The translations under genes and the position numbers were made by a program. From assembly GCF_021462505.1 (NCBI RefSeq), contig NZ_JAKEDV010000008.1, forward strand, positions 49,128 through 113,127: a stretch of DNA of 64,000 bases, written 5' to 3'. The notes beneath the pieces are model-generated. The model was not told the DNA's origin. It did no database searches and was given only the letters and a program-made list of their open reading frames with translations. Every line of letters begins with the position of its first letter. The first letter of the stretch is position 1. The stretch comes from Thermus brockianus. Its GTDB lineage: Bacteria; Deinococcota; Deinococci; Deinococcales; Thermaceae. Shown piece by piece: positions 14,868 through 23,934 of this stretch.

Positions 14868-15642
14868 GGCGAGAAACCTGGGTTACCGAGTGGGCGAAAG
14901 GTGGCTTATCAAGGGCGTGGACCTTGCCGTGCGCCCAGGAGAATTCCTGGCCGTCTTGGGGCCTAATGGGAGCGGCAAGAGCACCCTCCTCCGCCTCCTT
15001 GCCGGTGAGCTTCGGCCCACCCAAGGAGAGGTGTGGCTTAGGGAGCGTCCCTTGGCCGCCCATACTCCGCAGGCCCTGGCCCGGGTGCGGTCCGTGCTTT
15101 CGCAGCACCGGGAAATAAACTTCCCCTACACCGCTTATGAGGTGGCTTTCCTGGGGCGGCTTCCCCACCTTGAGGGAAGGCGGGAGCGGGAGGAAGACCA
15201 TGCCAAGGTCAGGAGTGCGTTGGTGCGGGCCCAAGCGGGAGACCTGGCCGAAAGGCTTTACCCAAGCCTCTCCGGGGGTGAGGCCATGCGCGTGGAAGCG
15301 GCGCGGCTTTTGGCCCAGGAAGGGGATCTCTTCCTCTTGGACGAGCCCACCAACCACCTAGACCCGCGGTATGCCTTAGAACTCCTCTGCCTCTTTCGCG
15401 CCTTGGCCTACGAAGGGAAGGGGGTGGTGGCGGTCCTCCACGACCTAAACTTGGCGGGGCTTTTCGCCGACCGCATCCTCCTTTTGAAGGGGGGAAGGTC
15501 TGTGGCGTATGGAGCTCCTCAGGCCGTCTTGCACCCCGAGCTTTTGGAAGAGGTCTACGAGGTTCCCTTCCGCGCCTTAGGGCACCCGGGGGCTTTTTCC
15601 TTTCTCCTGCCCGTGCCCAAGGAGGTGGTCCGTGGAGCCTGA
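14860..15642 (+). CDS. hmuV: Haem ABC transporter ATP-binding protein
   Basis: ATPase of the haem importer, 260 residues. Walker A is [14 protein letters not shown] near residue 33, the signature is [16 protein letters not shown] (a variant of LSGGQ), Walker B is [15 protein letters not shown], and the switch histidine is in [12 protein letters not shown]. The GTG start overlaps hmuU by 8 bases. It ends 11 bases into the next small gene. Confidence 0.9.
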   Translation: MLEARNLGYRVGERWLIKGVDLAVRPGEFLAVLGPNGSGKSTLLRLLAGELRPTQGEVWLRERPLAAHTPQALARVRSVLSQHREINFPYTAYEVAFLGRLPHLEGRREREEDHAKVRSALVRAQAGDLAERLYPSLSGGEAMRVEAARLLAQEGDLFLLDEPTNHLDPRYALELLCLFRALAYEGKGVVAVLHDLNLAGLFADRILLLKGGRSVAYGAPQAVLHPELLEEVYEVPFRALGHPGAFSFLLPVPKEVVRGA

Positions 15643-15943
15643 GCACGCCCAGGTGGTGGCCCGGATTTCCGAAAGCCGCTATCTTGCCCGATGCTCGTGC
15701 AACGGCGGCACCTACCACCTGCATTGGGATGCGGGTACCTTTCGCCTTACCCCGGAAGGCCTCCTTTTCCTGGCGCAGGTTCTAGAAGACCTCCTGTCCC
15801 GGGGCGGCGATGGGGTGGTGTGGTTGGGTGCAGTGGGTCTACGGTTCCGGGAGGGAGAAGGGCAGGAACTCCTCCGCCTTCTGCGGCGGGGGCTTGTGTG
15901 GCAAAAGGCAAGTCCTGTTGGGTATTTTCGCCATCTGAACTAG
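15632..15943 (+). CDS. Hypothetical protein of the haem operon with a CxC motif
   Basis: 103 residues, GTG start inside the end of hmuV (11-base overlap). It has no signal peptide. A conspicuous ARCSCNGGTYHLHWDAG segment near residues 19-35 holds two cysteines and two histidines, which could bind metal or haem. The middle, LTPEGLLFLAQVLEDLL, looks helical. The family is not recognised; position suggests a cytosolic partner in haem or iron handling. Confidence 0.7.
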   Translation: MEPEHAQVVARISESRYLARCSCNGGTYHLHWDAGTFRLTPEGLLFLAQVLEDLLSRGGDGVVWLGAVGLRFREGEGQELLRLLRRGLVWQKASPVGYFRHLN

Positions 15944-15946
15944 AAT

Positions 15947-16861
15947 ATGCGGAAGATAGCACGTTTGGCTTCGGTTTACCTGGCTTCCCTAGCTTTGGCG
16001 CAGGGCGGTTGCCCAGGTGGGGGGGTACCCCATGACCTGGGCGAGGTGTGCTTGGCCAAGACCCCGGAGCGGGTGGCGGTCTTGGATTGGCGCCCCCTCG
16101 AGGACCTCCTCCTCCTGGGGGTCCGGCCCGTGGCGGGAGCGGACCTGGCGGACTTTCCCAGGTGGGTGCGGATGGATCTTCCCCAGGGGATCCAGGATCT
16201 CGGGGGACGCATGAACCCGAGCCTTGAGCGCCTAGCGGCGCTTAAGCCAGACCTCATTCTGGGCTACACGGGTTTCCAGGCCAAGCTTTACCCCGAGCTT
16301 GCCCGCATTGCGCCCACGGCCCTTTACGACTACTTACCCTCAAGCGGGCAACTCGCCGCCATGCGCCGGCACTTCCTCCTGCACGCTCGCCTGGTGGGGA
16401 AGGAGCGCGAAGGGGAAAGGCGGTTGGCGGATTTGGACCGCTTCCTAAGCCAAACCGCCGACGCCCTGCGACAGGCGGGACTAGCGGGGAGGCCCTTCCT
16501 CTTGGTGCAGGCGTGGGCCCGGGAGAAGGTCTACAACGTCTTCACCCGCGACACCCTGGCTTCCGAGCTCCTAGAGGCCGTGGGCCTGGCCAACGCTTGG
16601 AGGGGAAAAGCGGAGGCCTATGGTCTTTCTCGGGTAGGTGCGGAAGGCCTCGTGCGCTTGGTACAGGACAACCCTGGGGTGCTCGTTTTCCTCATCGCCC
16701 AACCGGAAAACAACCCTCTGGCGGACCCAGCGGTGGGTCCCTTGCTCCGATTGGCAAAGGCTCGTGTGGTGGCCTTAGACCCCAGCACCTGGACGTATGG
16801 CGGGCCCCATTCTGCCCGCGTTTTGGTGGAAGGAGTACGGCGTTCTCTCTTGGGGAGGTAA
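15947..16861 (+). CDS. Iron-siderophore-type ABC substrate-binding protein (FecB/FhuD-like)
   Basis: 304 residues. The signal peptide ends in LALAQGGC, which may be a lipobox with Cys21 as lipidation site. The mature part follows the FecB/FhuD pattern: VCLAKTPERVAVLDWRPLED, LLLGVRPVAGADLADFPRW, SLERLAALKPDLILGYTGFQ and RVVALDPSTWTYGGPHSARV. It binds Fe3+-chelates in known members. It has no separate permease, so it may deliver to HmuUV or to a transporter elsewhere. Three bases separate the previous stop from its ATG. Confidence 0.82.
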   Translation: MRKIARLASVYLASLALAQGGCPGGGVPHDLGEVCLAKTPERVAVLDWRPLEDLLLLGVRPVAGADLADFPRWVRMDLPQGIQDLGGRMNPSLERLAALKPDLILGYTGFQAKLYPELARIAPTALYDYLPSSGQLAAMRRHFLLHARLVGKEREGERRLADLDRFLSQTADALRQAGLAGRPFLLVQAWAREKVYNVFTRDTLASELLEAVGLANAWRGKAEAYGLSRVGAEGLVRLVQDNPGVLVFLIAQPENNPLADPAVGPLLRLAKARVVALDPSTWTYGGPHSARVLVEGVRRSLLGR

Positions 16862-16864
16862 ACC

Positions 16865-17914
16865 GTGTGGCGTTCTCTCTGGATAGCCCTAGGTTTTTTG
16901 GGTCTTGCGTGGGCGCAAGGGTTTAGGGAGGGGTTAGCGGCCACGGTGTCGCCCTTGGTGGAGGGCCTTGCGGCGCAGAGTGGGCTTTTGGCGCAGGCAG
17001 CGCGGGCGTTTGCGGGAAACCCCACCCCAGACGGGCTCCATCGTCTACAGCTCCTTTGGCACGCCGCCCGGGATTACTGGGAAGAGTTGGAGGCTTTCGC
17101 CTTCGGTCCGGTAGGGGACTATGACCCGTACCTGGATACCTGGCCCATAAGCCCTGAAGAGCTCGCGCGCTCCCTAGGGACTTCCGTGGAAAACCTTCCC
17201 CCTGAGGTGCGGGGTTTTCATGCCCTGGAATACCTGCTCTTCCAAGCGCTCCCCAAGGAAGCCGAGGGTTTGCGCCACCTAGCCCTTTTGGCGGAGGACC
17301 TTGCCCGCCAGGCCGATGCGCTCCGGGAACGGTACGAGGCCTACCTGCAGGAGGCCTCGGAGGAAGAGCTCGCCTCGGAACTCTACGCTGCCAGCTTGGA
17401 GCTGGCCGAGGAGCTCTTCAGCGAAAAGCTTAGAAACCCGGAAAGCCCCTATGCGCGGCGCTCGGCTGAGGATTACCGGGCCAACGGCCGAGGGTTGGCC
17501 AAGGCCTTGGCCCTCCTAACCCTTCAAGGCAACTCCTGGGCATTGACCCTGGACCTTCAGGCAGCCCTTGCCAACCTACCAAGCCCCTTGGAGGAGGCTT
17601 GGGATGATCCCCGGGTGGAAACGGCCCGAACGAAGGCCATGGCCCTGTACCGCGCCCTCTCCCAAACCCCGGTGGGAGGCGCCAAGGAGCGGGCGCGCCT
17701 TTGGCTACGCACCTTCCGCGAAGAGTACCTGGGGGAAGGGGAAGTGGACGAGGGACTTGCCGCTTTAGAGGGCCTGGAGCAAGCGGTACAGGCACTTCCC
17801 GAGGCGCAAGAGGCGGTGCGCCTTTTGCAGGCTATCCGGGCTAAGGTGGAGGCCCACGCCCCCGCTGAGGAGGTGGAGCCTATTCTCAGCGCATTGGAGG
17901 AGCTTTTGCGCTAA
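16865..17914 (+). CDS. Imelysin family iron-regulated periplasmic protein
   Basis: 349 residues, GTG start and signal peptide (SLWIALGFLGLAWAQG). The imelysin signature GxHxxEYLLF is present as VRGFHALEYLLFQALP near residue 120. The rest is two helical bundles. Imelysins are iron-regulated, surface or periplasmic proteins, related to EfeO, and are often paired with a di-haem oxidoreductase, exactly as here (the downstream gene overlaps by one base). An iron-binding role is from the family. The earlier peptidase (M75) assignment of such proteins is doubtful. Confidence 0.87.
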   Translation: MWRSLWIALGFLGLAWAQGFREGLAATVSPLVEGLAAQSGLLAQAARAFAGNPTPDGLHRLQLLWHAARDYWEELEAFAFGPVGDYDPYLDTWPISPEELARSLGTSVENLPPEVRGFHALEYLLFQALPKEAEGLRHLALLAEDLARQADALRERYEAYLQEASEEELASELYAASLELAEELFSEKLRNPESPYARRSAEDYRANGRGLAKALALLTLQGNSWALTLDLQAALANLPSPLEEAWDDPRVETARTKAMALYRALSQTPVGGAKERARLWLRTFREEYLGEGEVDEGLAALEGLEQAVQALPEAQEAVRLLQAIRAKVEAHAPAEEVEPILSALEELLR

Positions 17915-19098
17915 TGCGGAAGGGGCTCTTTTTCCTCTTTGTCCTACTCCTCGGAGCCCTTCCTGCCCGGTACCTGGTGAACGACGCCTCGTCCCGGGCC
18001 TTCGGCCACCCCTTACCCGGGTTGACGCCCGAAGAATTGGAGGCGTTCCGCTTGGGGGACCAAGCCTTCAACCGGGTTTTCGTGAGGGAGGACGGCCTGG
18101 GCCCTCTTTTTGTTCACCAGTCCTGTGCCGGGTGCCATGTGCGGGATGGCCGGGGTCGGCTGGCCTTCGCCGAGCGGAGCGAGGCGCTCGTGCGCACCCG
18201 GGCTCCAAACGGCCTGGACCCCCATCCCCGTTTCGGGTGGCAACTCCAGGACCACGCGCTTTTGGGGTTGGAGCCTGAGGGGAGGGTGGCCCTCCGCTTT
18301 GAGGAGGTGGAGGGAAGGTATGTGGACGGTACCCCTTACCGCCTGCGCCGGCCCCATGTGGAGGTCTTGGACGCCAACGGGTTCCCCGTGCCTGGGCGGT
18401 ATAGCCTCCGCTTGGCTCCGCCCGTCTTTGGGCTTGGGCTTTTAGAGGCGGTCCCCCAAGCGGTACTGGCCGCCTTAGAGGACCCTGGGGACCGGGATGG
18501 GGACGGGGTGTCGGGACGGCTTGCCTACCTGGAGGGGGGACGCGTGGGACGGTTCGGGTGGAAGGCCAGCGTGGCCAGCCTGGAGGAGCAAAGCGCCATA
18601 GCCTACCGCGAGGACATGGGCCTTTCCACGCCCTTGTTCCCCGAAGAAGACGGAAAGGTGGAGGTTTCCCAGGAAGAGTTGGAACGGGTGGCCTTTTACC
18701 TGCGCCACCTGGCGGTGCCGGCACCGCGGCACCGCCCCGAGGACCTTAAGGGGAAGCGCCTCTTTCGGGAAATCGGGTGTGCCGCCTGCCACCGGGAGAA
18801 CTTGGCCGGACTTCCCGCCTACACGGACCTTCTCCTGCACGATATGGGCCCCGGTCTGGACGACGGGGTTGCGGAAGGGGCGGCCCAGTCCCGGGAGTGG
18901 CGTACCCCGCCCCTTTGGGGCATCGGGCTTACCCGGCAGGTGCTTGGGGAGGAGGCGTATCTCCACGACGGCCGGGCCCGGAGCTTGGAGGAAGCCGTTT
19001 TATGGCATGGAGGGGAGGCGGAAGCGGCCAAGAAGCGTTTTCTCGCCCTGCCCCGAGAGGACCGGGAGGCTCTGTTGCAGTTTCTCAAAGAGCTTTAG
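17914..19098 (+). CDS. Di-haem oxidoreductase / thiol-oxidoreductase-like c-type cytochrome (DUF1111)
   Basis: 394 residues with signal peptide (GLFFLFVLLLGALPARYL). It has two CxxCH haem c sites: SCAGCHVRDGRGR near residue 70 and GCAACHRENLAGL near residue 290. Other DUF1111 blocks are LDPHPRFGWQLQDHALLG, GRFGWKASVASLEEQSAIAY and EAYLHDGRARSLEEAVLWHG. It is the known partner of imelysin in iron-regulated pairs. The ATG lies on the stop of the imelysin gene (TAATG). It probably acts as a periplasmic redox enzyme in iron or haem metabolism; the reaction is not established. Confidence 0.87.
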   Translation: MRKGLFFLFVLLLGALPARYLVNDASSRAFGHPLPGLTPEELEAFRLGDQAFNRVFVREDGLGPLFVHQSCAGCHVRDGRGRLAFAERSEALVRTRAPNGLDPHPRFGWQLQDHALLGLEPEGRVALRFEEVEGRYVDGTPYRLRRPHVEVLDANGFPVPGRYSLRLAPPVFGLGLLEAVPQAVLAALEDPGDRDGDGVSGRLAYLEGGRVGRFGWKASVASLEEQSAIAYREDMGLSTPLFPEEDGKVEVSQEELERVAFYLRHLAVPAPRHRPEDLKGKRLFREIGCAACHRENLAGLPAYTDLLLHDMGPGLDDGVAEGAAQSREWRTPPLWGIGLTRQVLGEEAYLHDGRARSLEEAVLWHGGEAEAAKKRFLALPREDREALLQFLKEL

Positions 19099-19107
19099 CC
19101 GAGGGCC

Positions 19108-19136
19108 TTGACCAGGGGCCCAACCCATGGTAGTCT
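19108..19136 (+). promoter_or_regulatory. Promoter of the riboswitch-nrd transcript
   Basis: TTGACC (19108-19113), 17 bases, TAGTCT (19131-19136), lying just after the previous stop and before the riboswitch. Confidence 0.55.
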
Positions 19137-19159
19137 CCCCGCAGGGGTACCCAATACCT

Positions 19160-19320
19160 AGGGTGCCCTGGCCGCGATGCCAGGCCGACAGGCCTGGACG
19201 CCTTTGGGCGGTGGGGGAAGTCCGGTGAAAGTCCGGCGCTGTCCCGCAACGGTAACCGGCCCCACCTGGCCGGAAGCCCGAGTACCCGCTTCGCGGCCCT
19301 GCCCCGTAGCCCTCGAGGCA
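19160..19320 (+). promoter_or_regulatory. Cobalamin riboswitch
   Basis: The conserved aptamer core is plain: GGGGAAGTCCGGTGAAAGTC (19214-19233), then CGGCGCTGTCCCGCAACGGT (19234-19253), and the 3' element AAGCCCGAGTACCCGC (19274-19289), separated by a CCGG...CCGG arm. A perfect hairpin CCAGGCC/GGCCTGG (19180-19197) forms an upstream arm. Edges are approximate. Downstream, AGGGT (19321-19325) and ACCCT (19358-19362) with nearby AGGT/ACCT repeats could form the switching stem. It lies before a thioesterase and the B12-independent ribonucleotide reductase, so B12 would be expected to turn them off. Confidence 0.9.
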
Positions 19321-19452
19321 AGGGTGAAGGTGGTGATGCGCATGGGACCTTGACCTGACCCTTTCCCCCAAAACGCGTAAGGACCAGTGTACGGCTGGCC
19401 CAAAGAGGAAGCGGCTTTCGCCTACTTTTTGCCCGGTTTGGAGGAGGTGCTC

Positions 19453-19821
19453 GTGCGGGAAACCCGCATGGTGTATCCCGTGTTCCCGGGAGAGACCAAC
19501 CACTACGGAACCCTTTTCGGTGGCACGGTCATGGCCTGGATGGATCAAGCGGCTTTTGTGGCCGCTACCCGGCATGCCCGGTGCAAGGTGGTCACCGTGC
19601 ATGCGGACGCCGTGGACTTTAAGCATCCTGTGCCCTTGGGCTCCATTGTGGAGCTGGTGGCCCGGGTGGTGGAGGTGGGGCGTACGTCCATGCGCGTGGC
19701 GGTGGAGCTTTGGGTGGAGTCTTTGCAAGGGGAGCGGTACCTTGCCGCTCAAGGGGGTTTTGTGTTGGTGGCGCTGGATGCGTCGGGCCGACCCACGCCG
19801 GTGCCTCCTTTGGAGGGATGA
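19453..19821 (+). CDS. Acyl-CoA thioesterase (hotdog fold)
   Basis: 122 residues, single hotdog domain of the YciA/BFIT type: TRMVYPVFPGETNHYGTLFG with GGTVMAWMDQAAFVAATRHA carrying the catalytic Asn and Asp positions, and VDFKHPVPLGSIVELVARVV. The start is taken as GTG at 19453, five bases after GGAGGAGG and just before the family's usual TRMV start. The longer frame from 19387 lacks a good ribosome site and would reach into the riboswitch leader. It hydrolyses acyl-CoA. Why it heads a ribonucleotide reductase operon is unclear; the stop overlaps the nrdB start. Confidence 0.78.
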   Translation: MRETRMVYPVFPGETNHYGTLFGGTVMAWMDQAAFVAATRHARCKVVTVHADAVDFKHPVPLGSIVELVARVVEVGRTSMRVAVELWVESLQGERYLAAQGGFVLVALDASGRPTPVPPLEG

Positions 19822-20792
19822 TGCTCACTGAGCCGAGGTTCCATTACCGCCCTTACGAGTATCCCGAACTTCTGCGTTTCCGGGATGCCATCCGGCATAG
19901 CTACTGGGTGCACACGGAGTTCAGTTACACCGCCGACGTTCAAGACTACGCCCTAGTAGATGAGAAGGAACGCGCCTTGGTGCGGCGGTCCCTTTTGGCC
20001 ATCGCCCAGGTGGAACTTGCCGTCAAGCTCTTCTGGGCCCGGATCTACGACCGCTTTCCCAAGCCGGAGGTGGCGGAGGTGGGGATGACCTTCGCCGAAA
20101 GCGAGGTGCGCCACGCCAACGCTTACGCCCACCTCCTGGACCTCCTGGGGCTCAACGAACACTTTCAGAAAGCCCTGGAGGAGGAGACCGCCCTGAAGGA
20201 GCGCCAACGGCTTCTTCAGGACGTCCTGCGCCGGGCCCGGGAAGAAAACCTAAAGACGTATGCCCATAGCCTTCTCCTCTTTGCCGCTTTTACGGAGCAC
20301 ATCTCTCTTTTCTCCCAGTTCTATGTCCTCATGGCTCTAAACCGCCGTGCGGGGCGTTTCAAGGGCATTTCTAACGCCATAGAGGCCACCAGCAAGGAGG
20401 AGAATATCCACGGCCTCTTTGGCGTGGAGCTCCTGCGCCTCCTCCGCAAGGAGCTCCCCGAGCACTTCGGGGACGGCTTTGCTGAGGAGGCCTTGGCCTG
20501 GGCCGAGCGCTTTTTCCGCGGGGAGGAGGCTTTGGTGGACTGGATCTTTGCCCAGGGAGACGTGGAAGTAGTTTCCCAGGAGGAGGTCTTGGAGTTTCTT
20601 AAGCACCGCTACAACGAGGTGCTTTCCCTCCATGGCCTTCCTGCCCCCTTTACGCCCAGGGCCGAGCTCCTTCGGGATACGGAATGGTTCGCCCTCGAGC
20701 TCCTTGCCGACAAGGAAGTGGACTTCTTCAACAAGCGCAGCGTGGCTTACGCGCGGCGCGTGCAGAGCTACGATCCGGATAGCCTTTTCTAA
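19821..20792 (+). CDS. nrdB: Class I ribonucleotide reductase, beta (radical) subunit
   Basis: 323 residues, ferritin-like diiron protein that generates the radical for the alpha subunit. The first ligand set is EFSYTADVQDYALVD plus ESEVRHANAYAHLL, where E-x-x-H-x-x-x-Y reproduces E. coli Glu115, His118 and the radical Tyr122; the second set is SKEENIHGLFGVEL. The Tyr is present, so this is a tyrosyl-radical enzyme and not the Phe-bearing class Ic. Start ATG at 19821 (ATGATG; 19818 is the alternative) after GGAGG, overlapping the thioesterase stop. Oxygen-dependent and B12-independent, consistent with riboswitch control. Confidence 0.92.
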   Translation: MLTEPRFHYRPYEYPELLRFRDAIRHSYWVHTEFSYTADVQDYALVDEKERALVRRSLLAIAQVELAVKLFWARIYDRFPKPEVAEVGMTFAESEVRHANAYAHLLDLLGLNEHFQKALEEETALKERQRLLQDVLRRAREENLKTYAHSLLLFAAFTEHISLFSQFYVLMALNRRAGRFKGISNAIEATSKEENIHGLFGVELLRLLRKELPEHFGDGFAEEALAWAERFFRGEEALVDWIFAQGDVEVVSQEEVLEFLKHRYNEVLSLHGLPAPFTPRAELLRDTEWFALELLADKEVDFFNKRSVAYARRVQSYDPDSLF

Positions 20793-20801
20793 GGAGGCGC
20801 C

Positions 20802-22472
20802 ATGGTAACGGTAAAGCGGGAGTACAAGCCCTGGTACTGGGTCAACGAGTGGACGCGGCTTTACATGAGCCGCGGTTACCTCCTTCCCGGGGTGAGCGTG
20901 GAGGAGCGGGTGCGTCAGATCGCCCTCCGGGCCGAGGCGCTTACGGGGATCCCGGGTTTTGCGGAGAAGTTTGCGCGCTACGTGGCCTACGGCTGGTATT
21001 CGCTGGCCACTCCCGTCTGGGCCAACTATGGCCTCAAGCGGGGGCTTCCCATCTCCTGCTACGGCACCTACGTGGAGGACGATACCGCCTCCATCCTTCG
21101 GGCGGTGGCGGAGATCGGCATGATGAGCAAACAGGGGGGCGGAACCTCGGTCTACCTTGGGGAGCTTCGGCCTCGAGGGGCCCCCATCCGCGATAACGGG
21201 GAGAGCAACGGCTCCTATGCCTTCGCCAGCCTTTTTGACCGGGTGATTGAGGTCTTCAACCAAGGTTCTACCCGTCGCGGCCAGTGCGCTGCCTACCTGC
21301 CCATAGAGCACCCTGACTTCTGGGAGTGGACCCGTATCCAACGGGAAAACTCCGAGATCCAGTCCCTTTTCTGGGGCGTTTCTGTGGGGGATGCTTGGTT
21401 GGAGTCCATGATTGCCGGGGATCGGGAAAAGCGGGAGCGCTGGGCCGCCGTCCTCAAAAGCCGTGCGGAGGTGGGTATCCCGTACATCTTTTTCCGGGAC
21501 AACGCCAACCGGCAGGCTCCCGAGGTTTTCCGCAAGCTGGGTAAGACGATTTACGCCAGCAACCTCTGCACGGAGATCATGCTCCCCTCCAGTCCGGAGG
21601 AGAGCTTCGTGTGTTGCCTCTCCTCTCTAAACTTACTCCACTTTGATGAGTGGAAGGACACGGATGCTGTGGAGACCTTGGTCATCTTCTTGGACTCCGT
21701 TTTGGACGACTTCATAGAGAAGGCGGAGGGCATCCCCTACATGGAGCGGGCCGTGCGGTTTGCCAAGCGGTACCGCGCTATTGGGATAGGGGTCCTGGGG
21801 TGGCACAGCTACCTACAGTCCAAGGGCATTCCCCTGGAGAGCGCCGATGCCCTTTTCCTCAATAACCTTATTTTTAAAACCATTCGGGAGCGGGCAGAAG
21901 AGGCTTCCCGGTGGCTGCGTGCCCGCCATCCGGAAGATGAGTTGGCCGAGGTCATGGAACGGCGCAACGCCACCCTTCTCGCCATCGCTCCCACCAAGTC
22001 CAGTTCCTTCATCCTCGGCCAGGTATCCCCTTCCATTGAGCCCTATACCAGCAACTACTACCTCAAGGACCTGCAAAAGGCACGGGTTCCCTTCAAAAAC
22101 CCCTTTCTGGAGGAGCTCCTCCGGGAGAAGGGCAAGGACGAGGAAAGGGTGTGGCGGAGCATCCTGGAGCACAACGGTTCGGTGCAGCACCTGGACTTCC
22201 TGAGCGAGGAGGAAAAGGCTGTCTTCAAAACCTTCGCCGAGGTTTCGCAGAAGACCCTGGTGAACCTGGCTGCGGCCCGGCAACGGCACATTGACCAGGG
22301 GCAGTCCCTGAACCTGGTGATCCACCCCGAAGCTCCGCCCAAGGATGTAAACGAGCTTGTCCTCCACGCCTGGCGCTCTGGCCTCAAGAGCCTTTACTAC
22401 CAGTTCAGCGCCAGCGCTGCCCAGGCCTATAGCCGTGACCTTCTCCTCTCCTGCCGGGCTTGCGAGGGCTAG
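20802..22472 (+). CDS. nrdA: Class I ribonucleotide reductase, alpha (catalytic) subunit
   Basis: 556 residues, short because there is no N-terminal ATP-cone, so no overall-activity regulation by ATP/dATP is expected at that site. Catalytic elements: PISCYGTYVEDD (substrate-reducing Cys), SKQGGGTSVYLG, ASNLCTEIMLPS (radical Cys), SFVCCLSSLNLL (partner Cys), LKSLYYQFSASA (Tyr pair of the radical path) and a C-terminal CRACEG swinging thiol pair. Ten bases after nrdB with AAGGAGG. Makes dNDPs from NDPs. Its stop overlaps the stop of the convergent glycosyltransferase gene. Confidence 0.92.
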   Translation: MVTVKREYKPWYWVNEWTRLYMSRGYLLPGVSVEERVRQIALRAEALTGIPGFAEKFARYVAYGWYSLATPVWANYGLKRGLPISCYGTYVEDDTASILRAVAEIGMMSKQGGGTSVYLGELRPRGAPIRDNGESNGSYAFASLFDRVIEVFNQGSTRRGQCAAYLPIEHPDFWEWTRIQRENSEIQSLFWGVSVGDAWLESMIAGDREKRERWAAVLKSRAEVGIPYIFFRDNANRQAPEVFRKLGKTIYASNLCTEIMLPSSPEESFVCCLSSLNLLHFDEWKDTDAVETLVIFLDSVLDDFIEKAEGIPYMERAVRFAKRYRAIGIGVLGWHSYLQSKGIPLESADALFLNNLIFKTIRERAEEASRWLRARHPEDELAEVMERRNATLLAIAPTKSSSFILGQVSPSIEPYTSNYYLKDLQKARVPFKNPFLEELLREKGKDEERVWRSILEHNGSVQHLDFLSEEEKAVFKTFAEVSQKTLVNLAAARQRHIDQGQSLNLVIHPEAPPKDVNELVLHAWRSGLKSLYYQFSASAAQAYSRDLLLSCRACEG

Positions 22473-23164
22473 CGGAGCCGCAGGTGGTCCTTGAGGGGGG
22501 TAGGGGGTAGGCCGTGTTTGGCCCGGAGGCGCGCCAGGTAGAAGGCCCTTTCCTCTATACGTTTCCCGTAGCTTTGGTTCTGCCCGTGGACCCGAACGCC
22601 GATATTGGGGCCCCGCAGGTAGTGGAAGGGGAGGCCCGCCTGGTGGGCGCGGAGCCAAAGGTCCCAATCCCAGTAGTCCCCCATGCTGGGGTCAAGGCTG
22701 CCCAAGGCGAGGAGTGTGGCCCGGGGTAGGGCTGTGCCGGAGGCCAGGATGCGGTTGTCCTGGAGAAGCCACTCCCCCGCCTCCCCCGGGGCAAAGGGGA
22801 GGACCTCGAGGCCTACGAGGAGGACCCCTTCCCCGTAGGCTACCCCCTCCCCTCTTCCGAGGGCCCGCCAGACCCGGTGCAGGTAGGTGGGGGTGAGGAG
22901 GAGGTCATCGTCGTCCAGGAAGAGGACGATTTCCCCTTGGACTTCCTCCAGTCCCGTGAGGCGGGCCTCCACCTGCCCCCGGCCCCGGTTCCAAAGAGCC
23001 CGGATCCTGGGATCTTGGAGGGAGGAGGCCGCCTCGAGGCCCTCCCCCTCCCCGTCCTCCACCACCAGGGCCTCAAAGGCCGTGAAGGTCTGCCGAAGGA
23101 GGGAGCCCAGGGCCTCTAGCAAAAGGCCAGGGCGGCCCTTGGTGGGGATGAGGACGCTAATCAT
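22469..23164 (-). CDS. Glycosyltransferase family 2
   Basis: 231 residues, GT-A fold. Starts [20 protein letters not shown] with the nucleotide-binding N-terminus; the metal/donor motif is the acidic run in [14 protein letters not shown] near residues 79-92; [20 protein letters not shown] and [16 protein letters not shown] are acceptor-side blocks. It would add a sugar to a polysaccharide or lipid; the product is unknown. It is transcribed with or after surE (8-base overlap at 23157-23164) and convergent with nrdA. Confidence 0.85.
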   Translation of the reverse strand: MISVLIPTKGRPGLLLEALGSLLRQTFTAFEALVVEDGEGEGLEAASSLQDPRIRALWNRGRGQVEARLTGLEEVQGEIVLFLDDDDLLLTPTYLHRVWRALGRGEGVAYGEGVLLVGLEVLPFAPGEAGEWLLQDNRILASGTALPRATLLALGSLDPSMGDYWDWDLWLRAHQAGLPFHYLRGPNIGVRVHGQNQSYGKRIEERAFYLARLRAKHGLPPTPLKDHLRLR

Positions 23165-23891
23165 GGGCTAGGCTTGGCTGCAGGCGTTTTTCGTCCGTGA
23201 GGTCCAGCCGCAAGGGGGTGGCGGCGATAAAACCCTGCTCCACCGCCCAGCGGTCCGTCCCCTCCTCCGCCTCTTGGAGGGGCTTGGCGGCGAACCAGTA
23301 GAGGGGCCTGCCCATGGGGTCCTCCCCCGGCACCACCACCCCCTCGTAGGCCCGCACCGACTGCCGCGTCCAGAGGAAGCCCTTGGGCTCGAGGGGAAGG
23401 TTCACGTTCACCAAGAAAGGAGCGTTGAGCCGGAGGAGGGTTTCCAAGGTACGCACGATCCATGGCTTCAGGCGCTCAAAGTCTGGGGTTCTGCCGTTTA
23501 GGGGCACGCTAAAGGCGGCGGCGGAGAGGCCAAAGAGCCGCCCCTGTTTGGCGGCGGCCACCGTGCCGGAGTGCCAGATCTCGTGCCCCAGATTGGTCCC
23601 CAGGTTTACCCCCGATAGCACGAGGTCTATGGGGCCAAAGAGGTGTAGCCCCAAGGCCACGCAGTCGGCGGGGGTTCCCCGGACCCGGTAGGCGGGGAAA
23701 TCGGGCCCCGGCAAGGGGGCGGGATGGGGATAGGCCCTCACGGGATGGGCGATGGTGATGGCGTGCCCCGTGGCGCTTTGCTCCGTTTCCGGGGCCACCA
23801 CGAAGACTTCCCCCAGGCGGGTTGCCGCCTCGGCCAAGGCCCACAGTCCCGGGCTAAAGATGCCGTCGTCGTTGGTCACCAGAATCCTCAT
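23157..23891 (-). CDS. surE: 5'/3'-nucleotidase SurE
   Basis: 244 residues; hydrolyses nucleoside monophosphates, releasing phosphate. The N-terminal metal site [15 protein letters not shown] is the SurE hallmark; [37 protein letters not shown] and [20 protein letters not shown] complete the active site. The ATG at 23891 is 6 bases from the TACCCT -10 box of a Pho-type promoter (23898-23929). That would place this cytosolic phosphatase in the phosphate-starvation response, which is inference. SurE of Thermus thermophilus is a known structure. Confidence 0.93.
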   Translation of the reverse strand: MRILVTNDDGIFSPGLWALAEAATRLGEVFVVAPETEQSATGHAITIAHPVRAYPHPAPLPGPDFPAYRVRGTPADCVALGLHLFGPIDLVLSGVNLGTNLGHEIWHSGTVAAAKQGRLFGLSAAAFSVPLNGRTPDFERLKPWIVRTLETLLRLNAPFLVNVNLPLEPKGFLWTRQSVRAYEGVVVPGEDPMGRPLYWFAAKPLQEAEEGTDRWAVEQGFIAATPLRLDLTDEKRLQPSLAHD

Positions 23892-23897
23892 GCCCTA

Positions 23898-23929
23898 AGG
23901 GTAGGGGCCGGGTGTCAGGAGGCCATCAG
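23898..23929 (-). promoter_or_regulatory. Pho-type promoter of surE
   Basis: On the minus strand: CTGATGG (23929-23923), CCTC, CTGACAC (23918-23912), eight bases, TACCCT (23903-23898), six bases, ATG at 23891. The second half-site is identical to that before the tandem binding-protein operon. The box directly follows the terminator of the upstream operon. Confidence 0.62.
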
Positions 23930-23934
23930 AAAAG

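Noticed and set aside
19387..19452. Upstream start for the thioesterase at GTG 19387
   Set aside because: Only a weak AAGGA three bases away and an extension unlike the family; GTG at 19453 has GGAGGAGG at ideal spacing.
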